This document shows positions 9,055 through 17,948 of a DNA stretch of 64,000 bases, piece after piece. The DNA comes from Pseudomonadota bacterium (GTDB taxonomy: Bacteria; Myxococcota_A; Polyangia; Polyangiales; Polyangiaceae). The notes beneath the pieces were generated by a model, which searched no databases, had not been told where the DNA came from, and was given only the letters and a program-made list of their open reading frames with translations. Position numbers and translations under genes: made by a program. The stretch spans positions 1 through 64,000 of the forward strand of contig JAEWRL010000187.1 of assembly GCA_023398955.1 (NCBI GenBank). Reading direction: 5' to 3'. Each line of letters opens with the position of its first letter. The stretch's first letter is position 1.

Positions 9055-9474
9055 CTACTCGACGCTCACGAGGACGGCGCCTTCGCCGACCACGGCGCCC
9101 GCCGCAACGCGCACCTCTTTGACCTTGCCGGAGTAAGGCGAGGAGACGGCGGTATTCATCTTCATGGCTTCCAGCGTCACAAGGGTGTCGCCCTCGGCCA
9201 CCGCTTGCCCGGCCACCACGTGGACCTCGACCACCGTGCCAGCCAAGGGGCTCACGACGTCACCTTGCCCGCCGCTGGGGCCAGCAGCCGCAGCGGGACT
9301 ACCCGCCGCGGGCGCTGCTGCCGCCGGGGTGGGTGCCATCGCCGTGCGCGGCGCCGGCTTTGGCGCGGCCGGCGCCACTCCCCCGGCGCGTGGCGCAGCC
9401 GTTTCCTCGTCCAGTACCTCGACCGTGACGTCGTAACTCTTGCCGTCTACGGTGACACGCAACTGCTTGATCAT
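9055..9474 (-). CDS. mmdC: biotin carboxyl carrier protein subunit (MmdC/OadA C-terminal type)
   Basis: 139 residues: a short N-terminal beta segment (LRVTVDGKSYDVTVEVL), a flexible Ala/Pro-rich linker (residues 30-65), and a C-terminal biotinyl domain with the biotinylation site EAMKMNTAV (Lys about residue 106). It carries the carboxyl group from the carboxyltransferase MmdA to the membrane subunit MmdB. The freestanding carrier with a Pro/Ala linker is the usual arrangement in methylmalonyl-CoA and glutaconyl-CoA decarboxylases. Only 12 bp separate it from the preceding small membrane subunit gene. Confidence 0.92.
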   Translation of the reverse strand: MIKQLRVTVDGKSYDVTVEVLDEETAAPRAGGVAPAAPKPAPRTAMAPTPAAAAPAAGSPAAAAGPSGGQGDVVSPLAGTVVEVHVVAGQAVAEGDTLVTLEAMKMNTAVSSPYSGKVKEVRVAAGAVVGEGAVLVSVE

Positions 9475-9486
9475 CTCACTAGTCCT

Positions 9487-9903
9487 TCAGCGCAATTGAT
9501 GAGACGCAAAGATTCGTCGACGACCCTCCACCGCCCAGTCTTGGCGCTGGAGTTCGACAGAAAGGATACGGTGCGGAGCGTCGAGCACCACGGCCACGGC
9601 TGCGGCGATCGCCGCAATCGGGACATCTTCCTCCGTGGCGGGAGGTGCAAGCGCAGCGGCGGGCGTCGTGGCGACCGGCTTCATTGCGCTCTGGTTCCCT
9701 CTGCCGCGCACGAACAGCCACCCCATCAGCGCCGTGAGCCACCAGAGAGCACACAAGGTACCAAGCACGATGGCGAAGCCCACCCCCAACAACTCGAGCT
9801 CCGCCAGGAAGCTGAGCTTCTCGGTGGCGCCGGCCCCGTGCTGCACCGTCGCTTCCGCGCCCGTTGCCGCAGCGGCAAGGAGCGACCCTCCGAGCGGACT
9901 CAT
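9487..9903 (-). CDS. mmdD: OadG/MmdD-like small membrane subunit of the decarboxylase
   Basis: 138 residues with one strong transmembrane helix (about residues 38-64, LLGVGFAIVLGTLCALWWLT) near the N-terminus and a cytosolic C-terminal segment. The C-terminus contains VPIAAIAAAVAVVLD and HRILSVELQ, the pattern typical of OadG/MmdD chains. In characterised enzymes this subunit assembles and stabilises the complex and anchors the carboxyltransferase to the beta subunit. The ATG overlaps the stop of mmdA (ATGA), indicating translational coupling. The family is poorly conserved, so identification rests on topology, the C-terminal motif and position. Confidence 0.75.
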   Translation of the reverse strand: MSPLGGSLLAAAATGAEATVQHGAGATEKLSFLAELELLGVGFAIVLGTLCALWWLTALMGWLFVRGRGNQSAMKPVATTPAAALAPPATEEDVPIAAIAAAVAVVLDAPHRILSVELQRQDWAVEGRRRIFASHQLR

Positions 9904-11450
9904 AGGGCGATGTTCCCGTGCTTCTTGGGGGGGCGCTGCTCACGCTTCGTGAGGGTGTTGCGCAGGGCCAGGGCCACCACGGAGCGAGTCTGCGAGGGTT
10001 CGATGACGTCCGTGATATCGCCGTTCTCCGCCGCCTGCCACGGCGCGGCGAATCGCTGACGGTACTCGGACACGAGCTCCTGGTTCGTCTTCGCCCGGTC
10101 TTCCGCTGCCTCGAGCTCTCGTTTGTAGAGCACGCCGACAGCGCCCTCGGCGCCCATGACGGCGATCTCTGCGCTGGGCCACGCATACACGAAATCTGCG
10201 CCCATGCTCTTCGAGCACATGGCCAGGTAGGCGCCGCCGTAGGCCTTACGCATGATGACGGTCACCTTCGGCACGGTCGCAGATGCCCACGCGAAGAGCA
10301 TCTTCGAACCGTGTCGGATGATGCCGCCCTGCTCCTGCTGGACGCCCGGCAAGAAGCCTGGGACGTCCACGAGCGACACGAGGGGAACGTTGAAGACGTT
10401 GCAGGTACGGATGAAGCGCGCTGCCTTGTCCGAGGCGTTGATATCGATGGAACCGGCCAACACCTTCGGCTGGTTGGCAACGATGCCGACGACGATGCCC
10501 TGAATTCGCGCGAAGCCCACGACGATGCTGCGGGCGAATCCCTCCTGCACCTCGAGGAAGTCCCCGTCGTCGACGAGCAGCCGGATGACCTCCTGGACGT
10601 CGATGGGCGTCTTCGGATTGTCGGGCACGAGAGAGTCCATGCGCGGGTCAGGCCCGAGCACCAACTGCTCGGCGAGCCGATGGGGCGGGTCGACCATATT
10701 GTTGGGAGGCAGAAAGCTCAACAGCCGGTGGACGATCTCGACCGCGTGACCGTCGTTCTCCGCGACGAAGTGAATATTGCCACTGATCGTCGCGTGGGCG
10801 CTCGCCGACCCGATTTGGTCCATCGTGGCATCCTGACCAGTGACGGCTTTGATGACTGCCGGCCCGCAGATGAACATGTTCGCGGACTTCGTCATGACGA
10901 GGAAGTCGCAGAGCGCGGGCGAGTAGGCCCCGCCACCGGCACAGGGGCCGGCGATCACAGCTACTTGCGGCACCACACCGCTCAGCAGCACGTTGTGATA
11001 GAAGACGTCCCCATAGCCCGCCAGCGAGTCGACGCCCTCCTGGATGCGGGCGCCACCCGAGTCATTGAAGCCAACGACCGGAATCCCGGTGCGCAGGGCG
11101 TACTGCATGATCTCGACCATCTTGCGCGCATGAGCGCGGCCCAACGCCCCACCGCCCACGGTGAAGTCTTGGCTGAAGGTCGCGACCGGCTTGCCACCCA
11201 CGTGGCCAATGCCGGTGATGACGCCATCCGTCGGCATGCGACGGGAGGCCATCCCGAAATCGTGACAGGCGTGCTGGACGTGCAGGCCGGTCTCCTGAAA
11301 GGAACCACCGTCGAAGAGGGTTTCCACGCGCTCGCGCGCCGTCTTCAGCCCCTTGGCGTGACGTTCCTCCGCCTTCTTTGTCCCGCCGCCAGCGAGAGCC
11401 TGTGCGCGCCGGTCCCGGAGAGTGCTCAGTAGGTTCTTGTCGAGTGCCAT
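9900..11450 (-). CDS. mmdA: methylmalonyl-CoA decarboxylase carboxyltransferase subunit (acyl-CoA carboxylase beta family)
   Basis: A 516-residue crotonase-fold carboxyltransferase. The N-terminal half has the acyl-CoA oxyanion site (FNDSGGARIQEGVDSLAGYG). The C-terminal half has the carboxybiotin site (IIRHGSKMLFAWASATVPKV, KAYGGAYLAMCSKSMGAD, AVMGAEGAVGVLY). Alone it could be a propionyl-CoA carboxylase beta subunit. However, no biotin carboxylase is nearby and the next three genes are the carrier and the two membrane subunits of a Na+ pump, so methylmalonyl-CoA decarboxylase is the better call. The reaction transfers the carboxyl of (S)-methylmalonyl-CoA to biotin, giving propionyl-CoA. 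It lies 36 bp downstream of the epimerase gene. Confidence 0.9.
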   Translation of the reverse strand: MALDKNLLSTLRDRRAQALAGGGTKKAEERHAKGLKTARERVETLFDGGSFQETGLHVQHACHDFGMASRRMPTDGVITGIGHVGGKPVATFSQDFTVGGGALGRAHARKMVEIMQYALRTGIPVVGFNDSGGARIQEGVDSLAGYGDVFYHNVLLSGVVPQVAVIAGPCAGGGAYSPALCDFLVMTKSANMFICGPAVIKAVTGQDATMDQIGSASAHATISGNIHFVAENDGHAVEIVHRLLSFLPPNNMVDPPHRLAEQLVLGPDPRMDSLVPDNPKTPIDVQEVIRLLVDDGDFLEVQEGFARSIVVGFARIQGIVVGIVANQPKVLAGSIDINASDKAARFIRTCNVFNVPLVSLVDVPGFLPGVQQEQGGIIRHGSKMLFAWASATVPKVTVIMRKAYGGAYLAMCSKSMGADFVYAWPSAEIAVMGAEGAVGVLYKRELEAAEDRAKTNQELVSEYRQRFAAPWQAAENGDITDVIEPSQTRSVVALALRNTLTKREQRPPKKHGNIAL

Positions 11451-11486
11451 CTGTGTGCCGTTGCGATGATACCAGGGGTATAGGCG

Positions 11487-11894
11487 TCAGTGGCCCTTGC
11501 CCGAACAGAACTCAGTGAGCACACCGCGGGTGCTCTTCGGATGCAGGAACGCCACCTGCTTTCCGCCAGCGCCGGGAACCGGCTCTTCATTGATGAGTCG
11601 GATACCGGCGTCACGCGCCTGCGCCAGCTGCCCTCCGATATCGTCCGTGCCGAAGGCGATGTGGTGCACCCCTTCCCCGTTCTTCGCTAGGAACTTGGCT
11701 ATGGGACTATCGTCGCTCATCGGCTCGAGGAGCTCGATGTGGACCCCGCCAACGTCGAAGAACGCCGTCCGCACCTTCTGGGAGGGGACCTCCTCGATCC
11801 GCTCGCACTTGAGGCCGTATGCCTTCTCGTACAGCGGCACTGCCGCTTCGAGGGAGGTCACTGCGATTCCGAGGTGGTCAATCCGTTGAATCAT
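11487..11894 (-). CDS. mce: methylmalonyl-CoA epimerase
   Basis: 135 residues of the vicinal-oxygen-chelate fold, interconverting (R)- and (S)-methylmalonyl-CoA. Metal ligands are seen in MIQRIDHLGIAV (His), HHIAFGTDD (His) and the C-terminal GVLTEFCSG (Glu), and HPKSTRGVL is a family signature. The ATG at 11894 begins exactly at the fold and is preceded by GGAGCTCAGG; the longer open frame to 12008 adds non-homologous residues. It is the first gene of the leftward operon with mmdADCB and the CoA-transferase, and faces the mutase operon across a 436-bp gap. It links the decarboxylase (S-isomer) to the mutase (R-isomer). Confidence 0.93.
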   Translation of the reverse strand: MIQRIDHLGIAVTSLEAAVPLYEKAYGLKCERIEEVPSQKVRTAFFDVGGVHIELLEPMSDDSPIAKFLAKNGEGVHHIAFGTDDIGGQLAQARDAGIRLINEEPVPGAGGKQVAFLHPKSTRGVLTEFCSGKGH

Positions 11895-12330
11895 CCTGAG
11901 CTCCGTTCTCTCCGGGGGCTGGCGTGAGTGGGGCATTCTGCGCCTTGTCCAGGCGTTTCTGGCGCTTATCCTACCGTCCAAGGCCAGCCGCACAGCAACC
12001 CGTCCCACAGCTATCGGGACAGCCTGCTTCTAGTCAACCTGGATGGCATATCGCGGAGACAATGTGTCGACACCGTCACGAGCTGACCCGCTTGTCGGAT
12101 TCCGCGAAATAGAGCGGTGGCGGGCCGTGCTGCGCGGCCGCACCTAAGGCGGCCCTCGCTCGCGACGACGACCCTGGATAGCTACATCGTCGAGGCGTTA
12201 GCGTCCAGCACTCTTTCGCATCCCGCACCCCTGGCGCCCGGACCGAAGGATCGCGAAAATTTGGCGCATTGAGGGCTACGTTTCTGGCGCTAGTGGATCG
12301 CCCACTCTCTCCCCGACTAAGGAACCGAGT
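11895..12330. other. divergent control region between the decarboxylase and mutase operons
   Basis: A 436-bp noncoding stretch between mce (leftward) and mutA (rightward). It should contain two divergent promoters and perhaps a shared operator for propionate metabolism. A GC-rich inverted segment near 12125-12165 (GGCCGTGCTGCGCGGCCGCA) is visible, but I cannot name a binding site. AAGGAACC at about 12318-12325 is the mutA ribosome-binding site. No adenosylcobalamin riboswitch core could be recognised by eye. Confidence 0.4.
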
Positions 12331-14412
12331 ATGACCGATTCACCATTGCGGCTCACCACCGACTTCCCACCCGTGGATCGCCAGACCTGGCGCGAGGTGG
12401 TCGACCGTGACCTGAAGGGGGTCCCGTTCGAGAAGCGCCTTGTCACGCGCCTCTACGAGAACCTCTCCGTTCCACCTCTTTACCTCGACGAGGACTGGCC
12501 AGCACAAGGAGATCCGTCGGGCCTGCCAGGGCAACCGCCAGGTACCCGCGGGTTCGCGGCGCTGCCCCCTGCACAGGGTTGGACGGCGATGCAGCGCTTT
12601 GCCCATCCCGACCCTACCGTGGTCGCTAAGGAGGCGGCCCAGGAGCTGCTTCGGGGCGTCGACGCGATCTTGCTCGACGTGGCGGTGCCAGACACCGCGG
12701 GCGCCGTTACCGACAGCGACGGAGTCGTCGTCGGGTGCCTTGCCGATTTGGCGGCAGCCCTCGATGGCATCGCCCTGGATGAAGTCCCGATCGCCCTCTC
12801 CGCTGGTCGCGCTGGCTATGCTGCAGCATGCGCCCTCGTCGCCCTGTGGCAGGAGCGAGGCGTCCCGTCGACCCTCGCGCGCGCGGCCTTCAACCTGGAT
12901 CCGATCGCCACCATGGCGTCAGGCAGTCTCGGCAAGGACGAGATCACCGGGCAGCTCTCGACACTCGGTCAGCTAGCGCGCTTCGCCGCCGAAGAGCTTC
13001 CGAACGTCACCTCCGTCATGGTCTCCAGTGCGCCGTACAACGACGCTGGCGCGACTGCAGTCCAGGAGCTCGCCGCGGTGCTCGCGACTGGCATCGCCTA
13101 TTTGAGAGCCATGGAGGCGGCGGGGCTCGAACCGACCCAAGCCCACTCACAAATCGTTGTCCAGCTGCCCGTCGGCTGCGATCAGTTCCTCGAGATCGCG
13201 AAGCTGCGTGCCTTGCGCTGCTTGTGGAACATGGTGCTCGAAGGCTGCGGCGTCGCGCCCGATGCCCGCCGCGTGCGACTGCACGCCACCACCGCGAAAC
13301 GAGTGCTCACGCAGCGGGACCCCTGGGTCAACATGCTGCGAGCCACGGTTGGGTGCTTCTCGGCCGCAGTCGCTGGCGCTGACATCATCAGCGTCGAGCC
13401 CTTCGACGCTGCCATCGGGGCCCCGGACAAGCTCGGTCGCCGCTTGGCGCGCAACACCCAGGTGGTGCTAAAGGAGGAATCGCACCTCGCCAGGGTCGCG
13501 GATCCCTCCGGCGGCTGCTGGTACGTCGAGAAGCTAACCCAGCAGCTCGCGGAGGCCGCCTGGAAAGAGTTCCAGAGCATCGAGCAGCGTGGCGGCATCG
13601 TCGCGGTGCTCAATGACGGCTCCCTTCGCGAGAGCATCGAAGCGGTGCGCCAACAGCGCGCCACGGACATCGCGCGACGTAAGGCTCCCATCACCGGCGT
13701 CAGCGAGTTTCCCAGCGTCAAGCAACCGCCGGTGGAGCGCCAACGCCCGGATACGGCCGCCATCATCGCCAAGAGCCAAGAGCGCGCCGCGAAGAGCGCA
13801 AGCCCCGACCTGTCGAGCAAGCTCGTTGCGCTCCGCGCCGCGACAGACGGCGCGTCCATCCATGCTGCGGTCGCGGCTCTGCGCAGCGGGGCGGCGCTGT
13901 CCGCCCTGGCAAGCACGAGAGGGGCAGCGAGCGCCCCATCGAGCGCCTTGGCCCCCTGGCGGCTCGCGAGCGACTTCGAAGCCCTGCGGGACGCCAGCGA
14001 CGAGCACTTGCGCAAAACGGGCAAGCGTCCGCAGGTGTTTCTCGCCAACCTGGGACCCGTCGCGCACCACACGGCGCGCGCGATGTTTACGCAGAACTTC
14101 TTCGAGGCAGGCGGCTTCGAGGTCCTCGCCAACACGGGTTTTGCGGATGCCACCTCGGCCGCCGCGGCGTGGCGCCAGGCCAGCGCCCCTCTCGCCGTCA
14201 TCTGCTCGTCGGATACCCTCTACGAGTCCATGGTCAAAGACGTCGCGCCGGCGCTCAAGAACGCTGGCGTCTCCACCCTGTTGCTCGCCGGACGCGCTGG
14301 CGAGCAAGAGAAAGCCTACCGCGACGCCGGGGTCGATGACTTCATCTTCATCGGCTGCAACGTCATCGACACTCTCAAGACGCTGCTCCGCGCCCAAGGA
14401 GCCCTATCATGA
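12331..14412 (+). CDS. mutA: methylmalonyl-CoA mutase small subunit
   Basis: 693 residues. The N-terminal half (to about residue 430) is a mutase-type TIM barrel with family motifs such as NLDPIATMASGS, VSSAPYNDAGATAVQELA and NTQVVLKEESHLARVADPSGG followed by WYVEKLT. The C-terminal 130 residues are a cobalamin-binding-like flavodoxin fold without the DxHxxG motif (FLANLGPVAHHTARAM), as expected for the non-catalytic subunit of the heterodimer. Slightly longer than most MutA chains because of an Ala-rich linker near residues 470-545. The stop overlaps mutB by 4 bp (ATGA). Confidence 0.95.
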   Translation: MTDSPLRLTTDFPPVDRQTWREVVDRDLKGVPFEKRLVTRLYENLSVPPLYLDEDWPAQGDPSGLPGQPPGTRGFAALPPAQGWTAMQRFAHPDPTVVAKEAAQELLRGVDAILLDVAVPDTAGAVTDSDGVVVGCLADLAAALDGIALDEVPIALSAGRAGYAAACALVALWQERGVPSTLARAAFNLDPIATMASGSLGKDEITGQLSTLGQLARFAAEELPNVTSVMVSSAPYNDAGATAVQELAAVLATGIAYLRAMEAAGLEPTQAHSQIVVQLPVGCDQFLEIAKLRALRCLWNMVLEGCGVAPDARRVRLHATTAKRVLTQRDPWVNMLRATVGCFSAAVAGADIISVEPFDAAIGAPDKLGRRLARNTQVVLKEESHLARVADPSGGCWYVEKLTQQLAEAAWKEFQSIEQRGGIVAVLNDGSLRESIEAVRQQRATDIARRKAPITGVSEFPSVKQPPVERQRPDTAAIIAKSQERAAKSASPDLSSKLVALRAATDGASIHAAVAALRSGAALSALASTRGAASAPSSALAPWRLASDFEALRDASDEHLRKTGKRPQVFLANLGPVAHHTARAMFTQNFFEAGGFEVLANTGFADATSAAAAWRQASAPLAVICSSDTLYESMVKDVAPALKNAGVSTLLLAGRAGEQEKAYRDAGVDDFIFIGCNVIDTLKTLLRAQGALS

Positions 14413-16601
14413 GCAAGATTCCGGATTTCGCTTCCCTACCCCTCTCGCTGCAGGCCACGAGCACCACGAAGGAGCGTTGGCTCGCCGATGCCGAGCATGG
14501 TCGCGGCGACAACCTCGATAGCCTGCTCTGGACGACCCCCGAGCAGATCCCGGTGCGCCCGCTCTACACCAGCGACGACCTTCAGGGCACCGATCACTTG
14601 AACACCGTCCCGGGTCTCCCACCGTTCATTCGCGGTCCCTACCCGACGATGTACGCCATGCAGCCGTGGACCATCCGGCAGTATGCCGGGTTCTCCACCG
14701 CGGAAGAATCCAACGCCTTCTATCGTCGCAATCTGGCGGCGGGCCAGAAGGGGCTCAGCATCGCGTTCGATCTGGCAACGCACCGCGGCTATGACAGCGA
14801 CCACCCGCGGGTCGTTGGGGACGTCGGCATGGCGGGCGTGGCCATCGACTCCATCGAGGACATGCGCATCCTCTTCGACGGCATCCCCCTCGATCGGATG
14901 AGCGTATCGATGACCATGAACGGCGCCGTGCTACCCATCATGGCCCTCTACATCCTCGCCGCGGAGGAGCAGGGCGTGAAGCCTGCCCAGCTCACCGGGA
15001 CCATTCAGAACGACATTCTGAAGGAGTTCATGGTGCGCAACACATACATCTATCCGCCCGCACCGTCGATGCGCATCATCGCGGATATCTTCGCCTACAC
15101 GTCCAGGGAGATGCCGCGCTTCAACAGCATCAGCATCTCCGGCTACCACATGCAGGAAGCTGGCGCGACGGCGGACCTCGAGCTCGCCTACACCCTGGCG
15201 GACGGCGTTGAGTATTTGCGCACCGGCATCGCGGCGGGCATGGACATCGACTCCTTCGCTCCACGCCTCAGCTTCTTCTGGGCTATCGGCATGAACTTCT
15301 TCATGGAGGTGGCAAAGCTCAGGGCTGGCCGCATGTTGTGGGCCAAGCTCGTCAAGCAGTTCGATCCCAAGAACCCGAAGAGCATGTCTCTCAGGACTCA
15401 CAGCCAAACCTCGGGTTGGAGTCTGACGGCCCAGGACGTCTTCAACAACGTCGTTCGTACCTGCGTCGAAGCGATGGCAGCGACCCAAGGCCACACCCAG
15501 AGCCTGCACACGAACGCGCTGGACGAGGCCCTCGCCCTTCCCACCGACTTCAGCGCCCGCATCGCCCGCAACACGCAGCTGTTCCTCCAGCAAGAGTCAG
15601 GGACGTGCCGCGTCGCCGACCCCTGGGGCGGCAGCTACTACGTGGAGCGGCTGACCCACGAACTGGCGCAAAAGGCTTGGGCCCATATCCAAGAGGTGGA
15701 GTCCCTCGGAGGCATGGCAAAGGCCATCGAAGCCGGCATCCCAAAGATGCGCATCGAGGAAGCGGCGGCACGCACCCAGGCTCGCATCGACGCCGGGCGT
15801 CAGACGGTGGTCGGCGTCAACAAATATCTGCTCGACGAAGACGAGCACGTCGAGGTGTTGAAGGTGGACAACGCTGCCGTGCGAAAGGCGCAGATCGAGC
15901 GCCTCGCCAAGCTGCGCGCGCAACGCGACGACGCGGCCGTCAGCAAGGCATTGGAAGCGCTCACCCGCAGCGCGGAGACCCGAGAGGGCAACCTCCTCGA
16001 GCTCAGCGTGAATGCCGCCCGCGCGGGAGCCACCGTCGGAGAGATGAGCCAGGCCCTGGAGCGGGTCTATGGACGCCACCAGGCCACCATCCGCACGATC
16101 TCTGGGGTATACGGAGCGGAGATGTCTCAGCAACCCTCCACCACAGAGGTCGATCGCCTAGTCTCGCGCTTCACGGCAAAGGAAGGCCGGCGGCCGCGCA
16201 TCTTGCTCGCGAAGATGGGGCAGGATGGCCACGATCGCGGCCAGAAGGTCGTCGCCACTGCCTACGCAGACCTCGGCTTCGACGTCGACATCGGCCCGCT
16301 CTTCCAAACGCCGGAAGAGAGCGCGCGCCAAGCCGTGGAGAACGACGTCCACGTTGTCGGGGTCAGCTCGCTGGCAGCGGGCCACCTGACCCTGGTACCG
16401 CAGCTGCGGGCCGAGCTCGCCAAGCTGGGTCGCGAGGACATCATGATCGTCGTCGGAGGCGTCATCCCCCCGCAGGACTTCGACGCACTCGTGGAAGCGG
16501 GCGCGGCGGCCATCTATCCGCCTGGCACGGTCATCAGCGAGGCCGCCATCGACCTCTTGCAGAAGCTCTGTGAGCAGCTCGACATCTCGACTGCCCCCTG
16601 A
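14409..16601 (+). CDS. mutB: methylmalonyl-CoA mutase large (catalytic) subunit
   Basis: 730 residues, adenosylcobalamin-dependent isomerisation of (R)-methylmalonyl-CoA and succinyl-CoA. The substrate-binding barrel contains RGPYPTMYAMQPWTIRQYAG and FDLATHRGYDSDHPRV. The C-terminal B12 domain has KMGQDGHDRGQKVVATAYAD with the axial-ligand His at residue 608, matching the well-studied propionibacterial enzyme, and VVGGVIPPQDFDAL near the end. The barrel motif TTEQIP-like start (WTTPEQIPVRPLYT) is also family-typical. Translationally coupled to mutA and followed after 8 bp by meaB. Confidence 0.97.
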   Translation: MSKIPDFASLPLSLQATSTTKERWLADAEHGRGDNLDSLLWTTPEQIPVRPLYTSDDLQGTDHLNTVPGLPPFIRGPYPTMYAMQPWTIRQYAGFSTAEESNAFYRRNLAAGQKGLSIAFDLATHRGYDSDHPRVVGDVGMAGVAIDSIEDMRILFDGIPLDRMSVSMTMNGAVLPIMALYILAAEEQGVKPAQLTGTIQNDILKEFMVRNTYIYPPAPSMRIIADIFAYTSREMPRFNSISISGYHMQEAGATADLELAYTLADGVEYLRTGIAAGMDIDSFAPRLSFFWAIGMNFFMEVAKLRAGRMLWAKLVKQFDPKNPKSMSLRTHSQTSGWSLTAQDVFNNVVRTCVEAMAATQGHTQSLHTNALDEALALPTDFSARIARNTQLFLQQESGTCRVADPWGGSYYVERLTHELAQKAWAHIQEVESLGGMAKAIEAGIPKMRIEEAAARTQARIDAGRQTVVGVNKYLLDEDEHVEVLKVDNAAVRKAQIERLAKLRAQRDDAAVSKALEALTRSAETREGNLLELSVNAARAGATVGEMSQALERVYGRHQATIRTISGVYGAEMSQQPSTTEVDRLVSRFTAKEGRRPRILLAKMGQDGHDRGQKVVATAYADLGFDVDIGPLFQTPEESARQAVENDVHVVGVSSLAAGHLTLVPQLRAELAKLGREDIMIVVGGVIPPQDFDALVEAGAAAIYPPGTVISEAAIDLLQKLCEQLDISTAP

Positions 16602-16609
16602 GGCTCGGA

Positions 16610-17644
16610 ATGCCGCACCCGAAGCTCAGTACGCCCCCCCTGCCGCGCCGCCGTGACCTCACGGTTGCCGAGCACGTCGCAGGTGTCCTCCAGGGTGATC
16701 GCGTGGTCCTCGCCCGTACGATCACCCTGGCAGAGAGCGGAGTGCCTGAGCACGAACGCAAAGCCCAAGAGGTACTGAGCGCCCTACTGCCCCACGTGGG
16801 GCGCTCGTACCGTGTGGGCATCACCGGGGTACCCGGCGCGGGCAAGAGCACGTTCATCGAGGCGCTCGGCGGCAATCTGACGAAGCAGGGCCACCGCGTT
16901 GCGGTGCTCGCCATCGACCCCTCAAGCAGCCTGAGCGGCGGTAGCATCCTGGGAGACAAGACGCGGATGAGCGAGCTCTCGGCCAACCCCGCCGCCTTCA
17001 TCCGCCCCTCTCCAAGCTCATGCACTCTGGGCGGCGTCACTCGCAAGACACGCGAGACGATGCTCATCTGCGAGGCCGCCGGCTTCGATGTCATCCTCGT
17101 AGAGACGGTCGGTGTGGGTCAGTCCGAGACCGTGGTCGACGAAATGGTCGATTGCTTCCTCATCCTGATGATTGCAGGAGCTGGCGACGAGCTGCAGGGC
17201 ATCAAGCGTGGCCTGCTCGAGCTGACCGACATCATGGCCATCAACAAGGCCGATGGCGACAACCGACTCAAAGCACAGAGCGCTCGGCGCGACTACGCCA
17301 CCGCACTCCATTTCATGCGACCCAAGGTCCCCGGTTGGAGCCCTCCGGTCCTGACTTGCAGCGCGCTGCGCAACGAAGGCCTCGAGGAGATCTGGGCAAA
17401 GGTCCTGGAGCATCGCGCCAAGCTCGAGAGCAGCGGTGAGCTCAGCGCTCGGCGCAGGCGGCAGCTGGGGCGCTGGATGTGGAGCATGGTGGAAGCGCGC
17501 CTGCTCAGTGCCTTCCGGCATCACCCGAGGGTCCGCTGTGCATTGCCGGAGCTGGAGAGTGCCGTCACCGAGGGCCGCGAGACGGCGACGCGGGCCGCCC
17601 AGCAGCTCCTGGAAGCCTTCGGCCTCCCCCCGGAGCTCGATTAG
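16610..17644 (+). CDS. meaB: methylmalonyl-CoA mutase-associated GTPase chaperone
   Basis: A 344-residue G3E-family P-loop GTPase that gates cofactor loading and protects methylmalonyl-CoA mutase from inactivation. Walker A is GITGVPGAGKSTFIE (near residue 70). Then come the AIDPSSSLSGGSILGDKTRM base region with the catalytic Asp/Glu, VETVGVGQSETVV and the guanine-specificity motif MAINKADGDN. An N-terminal helical extension and a C-terminal dimerisation helix (RRRQLGRWMWSMVEARLL) complete the family architecture. It follows mutB after 8 bp, as in many genomes. Confidence 0.95.
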   Translation: MPHPKLSTPPLPRRRDLTVAEHVAGVLQGDRVVLARTITLAESGVPEHERKAQEVLSALLPHVGRSYRVGITGVPGAGKSTFIEALGGNLTKQGHRVAVLAIDPSSSLSGGSILGDKTRMSELSANPAAFIRPSPSSCTLGGVTRKTRETMLICEAAGFDVILVETVGVGQSETVVDEMVDCFLILMIAGAGDELQGIKRGLLELTDIMAINKADGDNRLKAQSARRDYATALHFMRPKVPGWSPPVLTCSALRNEGLEEIWAKVLEHRAKLESSGELSARRRRQLGRWMWSMVEARLLSAFRHHPRVRCALPELESAVTEGRETATRAAQQLLEAFGLPPELD

Positions 17645-17948
17645 ATCGGGGGAAACGGCGCTCTCTGGCGGCTCTCGCGGCGCAGTTTTTGCGCCCCCTT
17701 GACCGAGGGTACGTGGCCTCTTCGCGCCTTGAAAGCACAAAAGCGTTCGTGCTAGGTTCGCCGCGCCCCGGCGGAAGCGTGTCATCACGTCGGCCCCCTC
17801 GGTGCCTCAAGAGCGACTCCCCATTGTCCCGGCGGGCGCTCCAGGCGCTGGTTCAGTCGCGGCTGCGGAGGAGGCCGCCCCTCCGTTGTTGCCGATCGAG
17901 CGGCCCGACCGCCCCCAAGCCACCGTCTCCAAGCTCCCTTCTCACGCC
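17645..17948. other. intergenic region between meaB and the Mrp/Mbh-type operon
   Basis: About 300 bp. It begins with a hairpin at 17679-17695 that may end the mut operon. An in-frame GTG at 17802 could extend MrpE by 49 Pro/Ala-rich residues, but these do not match the family. No clear -35/-10 pair was found, although the antiporter operon promoter should lie here. Confidence 0.35.
17679..17695 (+). terminator. hairpin downstream of meaB
   Basis: A perfect 6-bp inverted repeat GGCGCA / TGCGCC with a GTTTT loop lies 35 bp after the meaB stop. It is followed by CCCTT rather than a run of T, so it is an imperfect intrinsic terminator at best. Confidence 0.3.

Noticed and set aside
9900..11450. 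Propionyl-CoA carboxylase beta subunit as the primary call for mmdA
   Set aside because: The family is the same, but there is no biotin carboxylase gene nearby and the operon supplies both membrane subunits of a decarboxylase pump.
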